DNA from: Aquibacillus rhizosphaerae
Lineage (GTDB): Bacteria; Bacillota; Bacilli; Bacillales; Amphibacillaceae
Assembly (NCBI RefSeq): GCF_030282825.1
Contig: NZ_JASTZU010000037.1
Span: 1 to 64,000 of the forward strand
Direction: 5' to 3'
Length of the DNA stretch: 64,000 nt
Part shown: piece after piece, positions 9,032 to 18,400 of the stretch
Layout: every line of letters starts with the position of its first letter
How positions within the stretch are numbered: position 1 is the first letter of the stretch
The notes under the pieces: model-generated
Database searches by the model: none
What the model was told of the DNA's origin: nothing
The model's input: the letters and a program-made list of their open reading frames with translations, nothing else
Program-made: the position numbers and the translations under genes

Positions 9032-10073
9032 AAAGGTCATCAAAACCATTGTCTGTATAATTCACTTTTGTATATTGGCGAGATTTTTGTTCAAAGAAAT
9101 CAGATTTGCCTAAATCTATTTCCTCATATGCAGTTATCCAGCGTAATGGATTTTTTGTTATTTCAGGATATAGTTTTTCATATCCTAGTTGTTTACAACG
9201 GGTATTCGCTGTAAACATAATATAATCTTCCACGTCTTCCAGGAGTATTCCATCAATTTTATTACCAATGATGTAACGTGCCCAGTCTATTTCTAACTCA
9301 ACCGCTTTTTTAAACGTCTCGTATACAAATACTTCTAATTCTTTGTTATTGTATTCAGGATATTCACTTAGAACTTCTTTATATATTCTTACAAACAAAT
9401 CAACATGGATTTGTTCATCTCGATTAATGTAATTAATCATTGTGGATGTACCAACCATTTTTTGATTGCGAGCCAAGTGATAGAAAAACGCAAAACCCGA
9501 ATAAAAGAATAAGCCTTCAAGGATAACGTCATATACAATTGACTTTAACATACTATCAACTGTTGGATTCTCAGCAAACTCACTGTAACCATCCGTAACA
9601 AAATCATTTCGTTTCTGCAAGATCGGTTCTGTTCTCCAGAAGTCAAATACTTCATCTTGTTTTTGCTTCGAAACAAGTGTAGATAGGATATAAGAATAGG
9701 AATGATTATGAATAACTTCTTGCTGTGCCAGAATAATCATCAAAGCATTAACACTTGAATCAGTAAGATAATCTGCCACTTTACCTGCATAATCTGTTTG
9801 GATACTATCCAAAAGAGCAAGTAGACCTATAATTTTTAAAAAGGCATCTTCTTCATCTTCGGATAAATCAGGAAATTGATGCATATCCTGGGACATGTTA
9901 ATCTCAAAGGGCGTCCAAAAATTAGATAGCATTTTTTTATATTTAGGATAGGCCCACGCAAAACGTACATCATCCCAATTTAAAATATTTGAACTTCGCC
10001 CATTGATAATACTTGTTGATTTATTAGGAGCAGTTTTATCCATTAATACACGTTTATTTATCTCCGTAGACAT
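9030..10073 (-). CDS. nrdB: Ribonucleoside-diphosphate reductase, beta (radical) subunit
   Basis: This subunit houses the metal-radical cofactor for reducing NDPs to dNDPs. It has 347 residues. Metal ligands are visible in LLALLDSIQ (Asp), QQEVIHNHSY (Glu, His), LEGLFFYSGF (Glu) and RDEQIHVDLF (Glu, His). The radical Tyr sits four residues after the ligand His in IHNHSYSYI, as in canonical R2. The gene follows nrdA by 20 bp in one operon under the B12 riboswitch. No nrdI or nrdH is adjacent, so class Ia-like chemistry is more likely than NrdI-dependent class Ib, though the distinction is not certain from sequence. Confidence 0.93.
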   Translation of the reverse strand: MSTEINKRVLMDKTAPNKSTSIINGRSSNILNWDDVRFAWAYPKYKKMLSNFWTPFEINMSQDMHQFPDLSEDEEDAFLKIIGLLALLDSIQTDYAGKVADYLTDSSVNALMIILAQQEVIHNHSYSYILSTLVSKQKQDEVFDFWRTEPILQKRNDFVTDGYSEFAENPTVDSMLKSIVYDVILEGLFFYSGFAFFYHLARNQKMVGTSTMINYINRDEQIHVDLFVRIYKEVLSEYPEYNNKELEVFVYETFKKAVELEIDWARYIIGNKIDGILLEDVEDYIMFTANTRCKQLGYEKLYPEITKNPLRWITAYEEIDLGKSDFFEQKSRQYTKVNYTDNGFDDL

Positions 10074-10093
10074 TTCTTGTTATCTCCCTTCCT

Positions 10094-12346
10094 TTAGCTG
10101 GAACATGATTCACATTCAATCAAATCTGAAGAAGTTGATCGTAAATAGTACGTTGTTTTCAAACCTGATTTCCAAGCATCTATGTGTAGGTTTAATAACT
10201 CCTTTGCTTGGACAGTATTAGGAACGTACATGTTAAATGAAATACCTTGATCTATATGCTTTTGACGTGCAGCATTTTGTCTAATACTCCAGTGTTGATC
10301 AATGAAATAGGCAGATTTATAGTACCAAGTTGTTTCTGCATTTAAATTAGGTGCAGTAACAGGGATTTTATAGTCCTTTTTCTCTTCGGAATAAAACTTT
10401 TGGAAGATTGGATCAATACTTGCAGTACTTCCAGCAATTAATGATGTTGATGAATTAGGTGCAACAGCCATTAAATAACTATTTCTAATTCCATTCGTTT
10501 TCACATCTTGACTCAACTCAGTCCACGGCAACGTTGAACTTTCATTTGATGTATAGCCTTTGTTTTCAAAGTATCTACCTGTTTCCCAATCTGATCCAGA
10601 AAATGCTTTACAAGCACCTTTTTCTTCTGCCAACTTCATGCTCGATTCAATTGTTAAAAATGCTATTTTTTCATATAATTCATCGGCATACTGTACAGCT
10701 TCTTCGCTTTCCCACTTGATTTTTTTCAAGGCAAGTAGGTGATGCCATCCAAACGTACCTAATCCGATTGCACGGTACTTTTGGTTTGTCAATTGAGCTT
10801 GTAAAACAGGAATTGTATTTAAATCAATTACATTATCTAGCATCCTAACTTGAATAGGAATTAAGCGCTCAAGAACACCTTCAGTTACTGCTCTACCAAG
10901 ATGAATGGAGGAAAGGTTACACACAACAAAATCACCAGGTTGTTTGTTAATAACTATTTTTCCATCGACAGTCATTTGCTCTGTAACATACGTTGCACTT
11001 TGGTTCTGCGTAATTTCAGTACATAAGTTACTTGAGTAAATCATCCCTAAATGGCTATTAGGGTTTTGACGATTTACTTCATCACGATAAAACATGAACG
11101 GACCACCAGTTTCTAATTGACTTTTCAGAATCCGCTTCATGATATCAATAGCTGGAATCTCTTTTTTAGTTAAATCAGGGTGATTTACACATTCCCAGTA
11201 TTTTTCACGGAACATTCCTTGCCCCTTACGTTCATCAAAATAATCCTCTAGAGAATATCCCATAACAGTTCTAACTTCATGAGGATCAAATAAATACCAA
11301 TTCCCCCTCGCATCTACTTGTTCCATAAATAAATCTGGTAAACAAATACCTGTAAACAAATCGTGTGTGCGATAACGTTCATCACCATTATTTAATTTAG
11401 CATCTAAAAATGAAGAAATATCTTGATGCCATATGTCTAAGTAAACGCAAATAGCACCTTTTCGTTGTCCAAGTTGGTCAACACTAACTGCTGTATTATT
11501 CAGTTGCTTCATCCATGGAAGAACACCAGAGGAAGCCCCTTTAAATCCTTTTATTGCACTTCCTCGGCTTCTAATTTTCCCTAAGTAAACACCAATTCCG
11601 CCGCCATTTTTAGAGAGATTGGCGATGTCTGTATTACTATCAAAAATACCTTGAAGGCTGTCATCGATTGTGTCAATGAAGCAGCTAGATAATTGCCCAT
11701 AACTTTTACCAGCATTAGAAAGTGTCGGTGTAGCAACTGTCATATAAAGATTACTTAATGCCCAATATGCTTCTTTCACTAGGCTTAATCGATTTGTCTT
11801 CACTTCATCTCGTAGCAATGTCATTGCAATAATCATAAAACGCTCTTGAGGTAATTCGAAGACACGCTTCTTATAGTCTTTTGCAATATATCTGTCTGCT
11901 AATGTCCGAAGTCCTATGTATGTAAATAATGTGTCTTTTTTCGGATCAATTATGTTTCCTAATTCCGTTATTTCAGATTGACTATAGGACTCCATTAGTG
12001 ATTTATCGTATATACCAATATCAGTAAGTGACTGAACTAGATTGCCAAATGATCCATATTTATCTTTAAAATGAAAACCTCTACTTGTTGATGCCTCAAA
12101 GTAAAGTATTTCTAAATATAAAGCTGAAGCAACATACGTCCAATTTGGATTATTCTCATCCATAAATGCTAAGGCTTCTAGAATTAATTGATGAACCCAC
12201 TCTTTCTCGTCTATCCAAGGTTTTTGTTCGATTAATTTATCACCATAATCCAGCAATGGCTGAACATCTAATCCACTTATATTTTCTGACAACATCTTTT
12301 TAACATGTAATTTCCATTCCTCTGTCTTTGTTTGTGTTTCTATCAT
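10094..12346 (-). CDS. nrdA: Ribonucleoside-diphosphate reductase, alpha (catalytic) subunit
   Basis: This is the catalytic subunit of class I ribonucleotide reductase, with 750 residues. Active-site motifs are present: the redox Cys in GQLSSCF, the NLCTEI loop (Asn, thiyl Cys, Glu), the second redox Cys in DFVVCNLSS, the radical-transfer Tyr pair in KTTYYLRS, and a C-terminal CESC. The N terminus lacks the VxKRDG-type ATP cone of E. coli NrdA and begins near the equivalent of residue 40. Overall-activity inhibition by dATP may therefore be absent. The ATG has GGGAGGAAG upstream. Transcription is predicted to be controlled by the cobalamin riboswitch and terminator at 12.4-12.8 kb. Confidence 0.93.
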   Translation of the reverse strand: MIETQTKTEEWKLHVKKMLSENISGLDVQPLLDYGDKLIEQKPWIDEKEWVHQLILEALAFMDENNPNWTYVASALYLEILYFEASTSRGFHFKDKYGSFGNLVQSLTDIGIYDKSLMESYSQSEITELGNIIDPKKDTLFTYIGLRTLADRYIAKDYKKRVFELPQERFMIIAMTLLRDEVKTNRLSLVKEAYWALSNLYMTVATPTLSNAGKSYGQLSSCFIDTIDDSLQGIFDSNTDIANLSKNGGGIGVYLGKIRSRGSAIKGFKGASSGVLPWMKQLNNTAVSVDQLGQRKGAICVYLDIWHQDISSFLDAKLNNGDERYRTHDLFTGICLPDLFMEQVDARGNWYLFDPHEVRTVMGYSLEDYFDERKGQGMFREKYWECVNHPDLTKKEIPAIDIMKRILKSQLETGGPFMFYRDEVNRQNPNSHLGMIYSSNLCTEITQNQSATYVTEQMTVDGKIVINKQPGDFVVCNLSSIHLGRAVTEGVLERLIPIQVRMLDNVIDLNTIPVLQAQLTNQKYRAIGLGTFGWHHLLALKKIKWESEEAVQYADELYEKIAFLTIESSMKLAEEKGACKAFSGSDWETGRYFENKGYTSNESSTLPWTELSQDVKTNGIRNSYLMAVAPNSSTSLIAGSTASIDPIFQKFYSEEKKDYKIPVTAPNLNAETTWYYKSAYFIDQHWSIRQNAARQKHIDQGISFNMYVPNTVQAKELLNLHIDAWKSGLKTTYYLRSTSSDLIECESCSS

Positions 12347-12401
12347 TTTTAACTTCCTCCCTATTTCGTGTTAAAAGCGGCATTCTTTTCAGCTTTTTTG
12401 A

Positions 12402-12433
12402 CAAAAAAACCGCTCATGCATGACATGAGCGGA
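12402..12433 (-). terminator. Riboswitch-controlled intrinsic terminator ahead of nrdA
   Basis: The minus strand reads CCGCTCATG, a short loop, CATGAGCGG, then TTTTTTT. It sits between the cobalamin aptamer and the nrdA start, about 55 nt before the ATG, where an expression platform is expected. Confidence 0.88.
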
Positions 12434-12594
12434 CAAAAAACGACAGAAAATCAGTAACATAATATCCACTACAGAAAAATAATAGCAGATTACTATTTAC
12501 TATTACTTTTCGCAGTAAAAAGGATTACCACAAAGTAACAGGTTACCTGTTTACTCTATCGTTTCTTAGTCCCAACCCCCGAAGAAAAGAAACA

Positions 12595-12776
12595 CCGACA
12601 AGTACAGGCAGGTCTACTGACTTATGTTTCAACCTACTAGAGTTCCTTCCCAAATTATCACCACGAAGATAGATAATTCAGTGGAATTTCTCGTTCGTAC
12701 ACAATTACAGTTGCGGGGACAGTTCCAAATTCTCACCGGATTCCCTTTTAAGACTAATGTCACCTAAACTTGAAAA
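12595..12776 (-). promoter_or_regulatory. Cobalamin (B12) riboswitch upstream of nrdAB
   Basis: On the minus strand the core elements appear in order: GGGAATCCGGTGAGAATT (12747-12730), GGAACTGTCCCCGCAACTGT, and a B12 box AGTCAGTAGACCTGCCTGT (12622-12604). The P1 closing helix is formed by CAAGT (12772-12768) with ACTTG (12603-12599). A strong terminator lies downstream. The family is known to switch genes off on binding adenosylcobalamin, so nrdAB should be repressed when B12 is plentiful. Confidence 0.95.
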
Positions 12777-13066
12777 ATAACAAGATGTAGTATTAAATTA
12801 ATTTATATTAACAATATATAGAATTTACCATAAAAAATTTTATCTTGCAATGCATATTTTTTCCTATAGACAAATAAACTAATAGTTTGTTATGAACTAT
12901 TTTAGTATCAAAAAAGTAGCTACCTCTAGTAAATAGTAAGATAAAAAACAAACACATTTTAGCGAGTATAGTTTTAGAAATAATAGTTTTTTCAAAAAAT
13001 ATTTAAGCAACAAAATATGCAGTATGTTAGCAAGCTGCTTATACTAACTATTATAATAAAAGTAAC
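12777..13066. other. AT-rich intergenic region between the nrd riboswitch and ykwC
   Basis: About 290 bp without a credible gene. It must hold the nrd promoter (minus strand) and the ykwC promoter (plus strand). No distinctive operator, repeat or RNA element was recognised. Confidence 0.6.
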
Positions 13067-13081
13067 GAGAGGATGATAATA

Positions 13082-13960
13082 TTGAAAAATGCAGTAAAAC
13101 CAACGATCGGATTTATTGGTACTGGGGTAATGGGTAAAAGTATGGCTAGCAATTTATTATTAGCAGGTTATAAGGTCAACATTTATACACGCACAAAATC
13201 AAAAGCCAATCTACTTCTTGAACATGGGGCTGTTTGGAAAGACTCCGTTGCAGATTTGACTGTTGGCTCTGATGTAATCATTACTATTGTTGGCTATCCA
13301 AACGATGTTGAAGAGGTATATTTAGGTGACAATGGTATTATAAAAAATGCTAAATCCGGAACGATTGCCATTGATATGACAACATCAAGTCCAAAACTTG
13401 CGGAGAAAATATCTCGTATAGCAAAAGAGCAAAATATTAATACGTTAGATGCTCCCGTTTCTGGGGGAGATATTGGAGCAAAAAATGGTAAACTTGCCAT
13501 TATGGTTGGCGGAAATCAAAAAGCATTTGATGTTATACTTCCCATTTTTAAGGTGATGGGGGAAAACATTGTCCTCCAAGGTGATGCTGGGGCTGGTCAA
13601 CATACAAAAATGTGTAATCAAATAACTATCGCCTCCACGATGATAGGCGTGTGTGAAGCCATTATGTATGCACAAAAAGCCGGATTGAACCCAGAACGAG
13701 TATTAGACACCATTACTACAGGCGCTGCAGGCAGTTGGTCTCTTACTAATCTGGCCCCGCGGATGATTTCAGGTGACTATGACCCAGGTTTTTACGTAAA
13801 ACATTTTATAAAAGATATGACGATCGCACTTGATTCAGCAAAAGAAATTGGCTTAAGTACTCCTGGATTAGAGCTCTCCTTATCCTTATATAAACAGTTA
13901 GCAGAGAGTGGCGAGGAAGACAGTGGGACACAAGCATTAATAAAGTTATTTTCAAACTAA
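13082..13960 (+). CDS. ykwC: NAD(P)-dependent 3-hydroxyisobutyrate dehydrogenase-family oxidoreductase (YkwC-like)
   Basis: This is a beta-hydroxyacid dehydrogenase-type enzyme; the physiological substrate is unknown. It has 292 residues. A Rossmann dinucleotide motif GFIGTGVMGKSMA lies at the N terminus, the substrate-binding signature DAPVSGGDIGA near residue 120, and the catalytic Lys in GAGQHTKMCNQI. The closest resemblance I recognise is B. subtilis YkwC. The frame is open from ATG 13073, but GAGAGG lies only 0-5 nt before that codon. TTG at 13082 has correct spacing and is taken as the start. It is a single gene. Confidence 0.85.
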   Translation: MKNAVKPTIGFIGTGVMGKSMASNLLLAGYKVNIYTRTKSKANLLLEHGAVWKDSVADLTVGSDVIITIVGYPNDVEEVYLGDNGIIKNAKSGTIAIDMTTSSPKLAEKISRIAKEQNINTLDAPVSGGDIGAKNGKLAIMVGGNQKAFDVILPIFKVMGENIVLQGDAGAGQHTKMCNQITIASTMIGVCEAIMYAQKAGLNPERVLDTITTGAAGSWSLTNLAPRMISGDYDPGFYVKHFIKDMTIALDSAKEIGLSTPGLELSLSLYKQLAESGEEDSGTQALIKLFSN

Positions 13961-14066
13961 ATAGGGTTGTTTTCTAAAAGTTTGTTGTTAATGCCAGATA
14001 AAATATAAAGTATGCACTAAATATTCTTAACTTTTCTACTATACTTTCCTAGTACAGTGGTAAATT

Positions 14067-14262
14067 GGCGCTACGGAAAAATACTCGCTTTCCATGGGGA
14101 ACGCTTCAGTCTCCTCGGGAGCATAAACCACTCCCTGTGGGGCCTTCAGACTGTTCCTTTCCCATAGGACTTTGAAATGACATCCATGAATTTACCCCAC
14201 ACGAAGAAAATGGCTCTTTATTTTCGAGGAGTCTCGCATTTTGCCTTCGCTCAGTATGGTTT
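14067..14262 (+). repeat. Dispersed intergenic repeat, copy A
   Basis: A GC-richer, non-coding block in AT-rich DNA. It begins GCGCTACGGAAAAATACTCG, continues CTTTCCATGGGG and CTCCTCGG, and ends GGAGTCTCGCATTTTGCC then TTCGCTC. A related block lies inverted at 36536-36720 and shares both the head and the tail. The style resembles intergenic repeats I have seen across Bacillaceae genomes. It lies downstream of ykwC and downstream of the minus-strand lysR gene. Confidence 0.75.
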
Positions 14263-14281
14263 TCTTTTCAAGTGAGAGGAG

Positions 14282-15133
14282 TTATGATTCTTTTAAGTAT
14301 TTTTCGACCAACTCGATAAATGCCTTAACTTGAGGTAACTGTTTAGCAACCTCCGAATAACATAGCCACGTGTGACGTACCATTGGCTGATTCTCAACAT
14401 ATAAGGGTGTTATATGATAATTATCTTTATCAACATCTGCAATCGCACTTTCAGGTAAAACAGCCATTCCAATCCCATGTAACATCAATTGCTTACACGT
14501 TTCAATTTGATCAACTTTTATAATTTGTGGTGGTTTGCTATCTCCTTGTTTGATAAACCAATCGTTCACCATCGAATGAAACTCTTGATCACTTTGAAAT
14601 TCTATTAATGGCCTTTGCAGTTTATTCCCTTCCATCTTTTTATCTATAAGTAATAATTGGTCTGCAAAAAGCGGTACACATTGCTTATCCATAACCCTCC
14701 GTCCACGAACAATAGATACATGATAATCAGCTTTCACTATATGATTACTCAATCCCGTCTCAAGCTTAATAGTCACCTCGGGATATCTTTCCATGTATGC
14801 TTGTAACACCTTAGGTAAAACATATTGCCCAATCATCGACGACACACCGAGAGATAGTTTTCCGATTACTTTGTCTGAAATCGATGTGATTTCATCTTGT
14901 AACTCCGCTTCCTTTTTTACCATTTCCTCGGCGAATGCAAGGACCTTTTCACCTACTGGTGTAATAATTAGTTGTTTATGAGTCCTTATGAACAACTGTT
15001 TATCCCACTGCTCCTCAATACTTTTAAGCCGCTGACTGACGGCCGGTTGTGATATAAATAGCTGCTCAGCCGCTTTCCTAATTGTTTTGCCCATTCTTAT
15101 TGCTAGTAGAAGTTGGTAATCATCGATTCTCAT
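14282..15133 (-). CDS. LysR-family transcriptional regulator
   Basis: This is a DNA-binding regulator of 283 residues. The N-terminal winged helix-turn-helix is seen in IRKAAEQLFISQPAVSQRLK, followed by a linker helix and a two-lobed effector-binding domain (from about residue 90). It is divergent from the MFS transporter gene starting at 15254, with about 120 bp between, the classical LysR layout. Control of that transporter is inferred from this geometry. The effector is unknown. No clear T-N11-A operator could be singled out in the AT-rich gap. Confidence 0.85.
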   Translation of the reverse strand: MRIDDYQLLLAIRMGKTIRKAAEQLFISQPAVSQRLKSIEEQWDKQLFIRTHKQLIITPVGEKVLAFAEEMVKKEAELQDEITSISDKVIGKLSLGVSSMIGQYVLPKVLQAYMERYPEVTIKLETGLSNHIVKADYHVSIVRGRRVMDKQCVPLFADQLLLIDKKMEGNKLQRPLIEFQSDQEFHSMVNDWFIKQGDSKPPQIIKVDQIETCKQLMLHGIGMAVLPESAIADVDKDNYHITPLYVENQPMVRHTWLCYSEVAKQLPQVKAFIELVEKYLKES

Positions 15134-15253
15134 TCATACACCCCGATATAAGTTTTGCTTATGTTATTCCATAAAATAACTCTATTATTCTTATTAACTT
15201 TTATTATTTATAATAACATTATGAAGAACATAATAGGAACTGGAGTGTTGAAG

Positions 15254-16474
15254 ATGAAAAATCGTGTCTATCTATTGGGAAAAAGCTATTACCCTATTAT
15301 TGGTTGCCTTTTTCTTGGAGAATTTGGTAGAGCAATGTATTTCATTGTTATCTCATGGATGTTATACCAAATGACTAATGATCCATTATACACAGGTATT
15401 TTAATAGGTACTGGTTTTATCCCAGGAATGATACTTAACTTATTCATCGGGGTTATAGTAGACAGGTTAAATCGTAAATATCTATCAGTTATCGCATTAC
15501 TCACTAGCACCATTACAATGACGGTTTTACTTGTTACTATTCTAACGAATGTTATTCACCCAGTAATTATTCTCATTGCACATGCTATTTTGCAATTGAT
15601 GGGGTCCTTATTCCGACCCTCTATACAAGCTTTGACAGCTGAAACCTTCCCAACAAAACTGTTGCCAAGAATATTCTCTAATTCAAGTGCAGCTGGAATA
15701 TCTGGGAGTCTTATCGGGGCAACCATGGGTGGTCTTATTATTGGAGTTACAACAGCAATCACTCCTATGTTTATCGTTGTTTGTAGTTATTTTCTAGGTT
15801 CATTATTACTAGGAATGATTTCATCCAAACAACCTATAACCCCTTCCACAAAACACTCTGTACTATTTGAATTAGCGGACGGGTTTCTTTATTTAAAATC
15901 AAACCCGTTTCTATTTAATTTGTTTGGAATTATGTTTGTTGGCCAATTAGTTTTTCATACTAGTATGGGGTTTCTATCTATTTATACGATTGATTTTCTT
16001 CATAAGACCTCGCTTACTTACGGTCTTTTGGATGCAACTCTTTCCATAGGTGGCATCATAGCTGGATTATTCGGAACATGGTGGTGGAAAATAAACCATG
16101 ATCGATTATCAACTAATGCTTTGTGCATCGTTTGTTTTGGTCTACTATTTGTTGGACTTGCTCCTTTTTCTACTTTTGCTTTTTTAGGGGTTCTTTTAAT
16201 TGGGTTAGGAACAACTTGGATACGCATTTTATTACAATCTGCTCAACAAATTGTTACGAAAAAAACTTATCACGGTAGAATGGCCAGCTATCGTATGCTG
16301 TGCAACCAAGGTTCTGTGGTTATTAGCGGACCAATAATAGGTTGGTTTGCATCCCATTATGGCGTTCAGTATGTATATTTACTTTTACTCATTCCAGTCT
16401 TATTTGCTATTGTTCTCTCACTAAAGTCTTCTTTTAAACTACAATTCACTCAAATAGAAAAGGAGATCTCCTAA
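15254..16474 (+). CDS. Major facilitator superfamily transporter (drug-efflux-like)
   Basis: This polytopic membrane protein of 406 residues has about 12 TM segments. The loop 2-3 motif is GVIVDRLNRKYLS, the MFS motif A equivalent. Overall it looks like exporters of the macrolide-efflux/DHA3 kind, but the substrate cannot be told. The frame is open from 15155. The start is set at ATG 15254 because TGGAG lies 8 nt upstream and the upstream codons would span the promoter of a divergent gene. It is probably regulated by the divergent LysR protein. The stop overlaps the converging gene by 4 nt. Confidence 0.85.
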   Translation: MKNRVYLLGKSYYPIIGCLFLGEFGRAMYFIVISWMLYQMTNDPLYTGILIGTGFIPGMILNLFIGVIVDRLNRKYLSVIALLTSTITMTVLLVTILTNVIHPVIILIAHAILQLMGSLFRPSIQALTAETFPTKLLPRIFSNSSAAGISGSLIGATMGGLIIGVTTAITPMFIVVCSYFLGSLLLGMISSKQPITPSTKHSVLFELADGFLYLKSNPFLFNLFGIMFVGQLVFHTSMGFLSIYTIDFLHKTSLTYGLLDATLSIGGIIAGLFGTWWWKINHDRLSTNALCIVCFGLLFVGLAPFSTFAFLGVLLIGLGTTWIRILLQSAQQIVTKKTYHGRMASYRMLCNQGSVVISGPIIGWFASHYGVQYVYLLLLIPVLFAIVLSLKSSFKLQFTQIEKEIS

Positions 16475-16788
16475 TCAAGGGAATCTCCTTTTTGTTGCAT
16501 TCTATCTATTTGTTGCGAAACGATAAAAGCTAAATCATCATTCCCAAATAACTGTAACACGCCTAAAACAGAATGATGAGGAATTTCTTCTGACTCTTCT
16601 TTCGTAACGGTCAGCTCTAATGTCTTTTGTAAAGCGAGATTACCTTGTTGTTTAGGATACGCTTCAAGGTAAAGCGCCTCGGGATCTAAATCATGATTGA
16701 CACACCATTGTGCAAATACAAGAATCATCATATTTTCATCCTGTTTATATTGTTCAATTACTCTTTTTTCTACTTCTTTACCATCCAT
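16471..16788 (-). CDS. Conserved small protein of unknown function
   Basis: This soluble 105-residue acidic protein has no TM segment or signal peptide. It has no domain that I recognise. The visible pieces are an N-terminal helical stretch, an AQWCVNHDLDPEALYLEAYP region, and a C-terminal helix. GGGGGTTAG precedes the ATG. It converges on the MFS gene (4-nt overlap of stops) and lies downstream of csp on the same strand, but the terminator between them argues for separate transcription. Confidence 0.65.
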   Translation of the reverse strand: MDGKEVEKRVIEQYKQDENMMILVFAQWCVNHDLDPEALYLEAYPKQQGNLALQKTLELTVTKEESEEIPHHSVLGVLQLFGNDDLAFIVSQQIDRMQQKGDSLD

Positions 16789-16806
16789 TTTCTAACCCCC
16801 GTATTA

Positions 16807-16839
16807 AAAAGGGTGTACCTCCTAGGAGATACACCCTTT
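16807..16839 (-). terminator. Terminator of the cold-shock gene
   Basis: The stem AAAGGGTGTA/TACACCCTTT encloses CTCCTAGGAG. On the minus strand it runs into TTTTTA. It lies about 20 nt past the csp stop. Confidence 0.85.
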
Positions 16840-16861
16840 GTTCGTTTGTATTAATTAATGA

Positions 16862-17059
16862 TTACAGACGATTAACGTTAGACGCTTGTGGTCCACGGTT
16901 TCCTTCAACAATTTCAAATTCAACTTCTTGACCTTCGTCAAGTGTTTTGAATCCTTCAGTTTGAATAGCTGAGAAGTGTACGAATACATCGTCTCCATCT
17001 TCACGCTCGATAAAACCAAAACCTTTGTCTGCATTAAACCATTTTACTTTTCCTGTCAT
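16862..17059 (-). CDS. Cold-shock protein (CspB/CspD type)
   Basis: This small RNA-binding OB-fold chaperone has 65 residues. RNP1 is KGFGFIE and RNP2 is VFVHF, with the usual GKVKWFN start and GNRGPQA end. The RBS AAGGAGG is 8-9 nt before the ATG. The roughly 280 bp upstream have no gene on this strand and probably hold the promoter and a long leader, as is usual for csp genes. Which paralogue (CspB, C or D) cannot be told. Confidence 0.95.
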   Translation of the reverse strand: MTGKVKWFNADKGFGFIEREDGDDVFVHFSAIQTEGFKTLDEGQEVEFEIVEGNRGPQASNVNRL

Positions 17060-17361
17060 ATAAATGACCTCCTTACAATAAAGTACAAAGTAATTGAATC
17101 TTAATATTACCTTTACACCACTTATTGTTAAAGAGACCGTAAAGAAATATTCACTTTCAATTTCCTATTGTTATTTAACCTTACTATGTTTCAAAATGAA
17201 AAGCAAGTAGTTATGAAACCATTTTCATCCCAAAATTTCGACATTGATTTTTATATCACTTTTTTGGTAAAATAAATGCTTGCAAGAGACAATGTTAAAG
17301 AATATATCCAACCTAAACACATTTATATCTTGCAAATATGAATTGATAGGTGGTAATCCAA

Positions 17362-18333
17362 ATGAAAACAACAGAAAAATACCAAGTATTACTTTATTAC
17401 AACTATGTCCACATTGAAGATCCAGAAACTTTTGCCGCAGAACATTTACAGTTCTGTAATGAACTTGAGTTAAAGGGACGTATCTTAGTTGCACATGAAG
17501 GGATGAACGGTACTGTATCGGGTACAGTAGAGCAAACAAACAAGTATATGGAAGCTATGCATAACGATCCAATGTTTGCAGATATGGTTTTTAAAATTGA
17601 TGAAGCAGATGGTCATGCCTTCAAAAAAATGCACGTCCGTCCACGTCCTGAACTTGTTACACTACGTCTAGAAGATGATGTAAATCCAAAAGAAACAACT
17701 GGACAATATCTAAGTCCGCAAGAGTTTTATGAAGCAATGCAAGATGAAGATACGGTTGTACTAGATGCAAGAAATGATTATGAATATGATCTTGGTCATT
17801 TCAGAGGAGCTATTCGCCCAGATATAGAAACCTTTCGCGATTTACCCAAATGGGTTAAAGAAAATAAAGAAAAGATTGAAGGAAAGAGAATCCTAACTTA
17901 TTGTACTGGTGGTATTCGTTGTGAAAAATTCTCCGGTTGGCTTGTAAAAGAAGGCTTTGAAGATGTTGGCCAGTTACATGGTGGAATCGTCACTTATGGA
18001 AAAGATGAAGAAGTGCAAGGACAACTTTGGGATGGACAGCTTTATGTATTTGACGAGCGTATTGCAGTACCTGTTAATCGCAAAGAACATGTGATTGTAG
18101 GAAAAGATTATTTTGATGGGCAGCCATGTGAACGTTATGTTAACTGTGCAAATCCCGAATGCAATAGACAGATGCTTTGTTCCGAAGAAAATGAGCATAA
18201 ATATATGCGTGGATGCTCTCACGATTGTCGAGTTTCTCCGAGAAATATGTATGTGGAGGAACATAACTTATCTGAAGAAGAAATTGAAACTAGACTTAAA
18301 CGTATTGAACTAGAGAATGAAACAAACGCATAA
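17362..18333 (+). CDS. trhO: tRNA uridine-34 5-hydroxylase TrhO (rhodanese-like)
   Basis: TrhO performs oxygen-dependent 5-hydroxylation of U34 in tRNA, the first step toward mo5U-type wobble modifications in Gram-positive bacteria. The 323-residue protein has an N-terminal acylphosphatase-like domain, a central rhodanese domain with the active-site Cys in [12 protein letters not shown], and a Cys-rich C terminus ([18 protein letters not shown]) that probably binds zinc. The frame is open from GTG 17350. ATG 17362 is preferred because AGGTGG is 8 nt upstream. It is a single-gene unit with a terminator. Confidence 0.92.
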   Translation: MKTTEKYQVLLYYNYVHIEDPETFAAEHLQFCNELELKGRILVAHEGMNGTVSGTVEQTNKYMEAMHNDPMFADMVFKIDEADGHAFKKMHVRPRPELVTLRLEDDVNPKETTGQYLSPQEFYEAMQDEDTVVLDARNDYEYDLGHFRGAIRPDIETFRDLPKWVKENKEKIEGKRILTYCTGGIRCEKFSGWLVKEGFEDVGQLHGGIVTYGKDEEVQGQLWDGQLYVFDERIAVPVNRKEHVIVGKDYFDGQPCERYVNCANPECNRQMLCSEENEHKYMRGCSHDCRVSPRNMYVEEHNLSEEEIETRLKRIELENETNA

Positions 18334-18340
18334 AACTAAT

Positions 18341-18369
18341 AAAAGACGACCTACTATAGGTTGTCTTTT
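18341..18369 (+). terminator. Terminator of trhO
   Basis: The arms AAAAGACGACC and GGTTGTCTTTT form an 11-bp stem with one wobble, ending in TTTTATTTA just after the trhO stop. Confidence 0.8.
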
Positions 18370-18400
18370 ATTTAGAGCTAATAAAATACAAAAATTCATA

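Noticed and set aside
12440-12600. Small genes or extra RNA elements between the B12 aptamer and its terminator
   Set aside because: No reading frame with an RBS was found; the sequence is adequately explained as riboswitch expression platform and leader.
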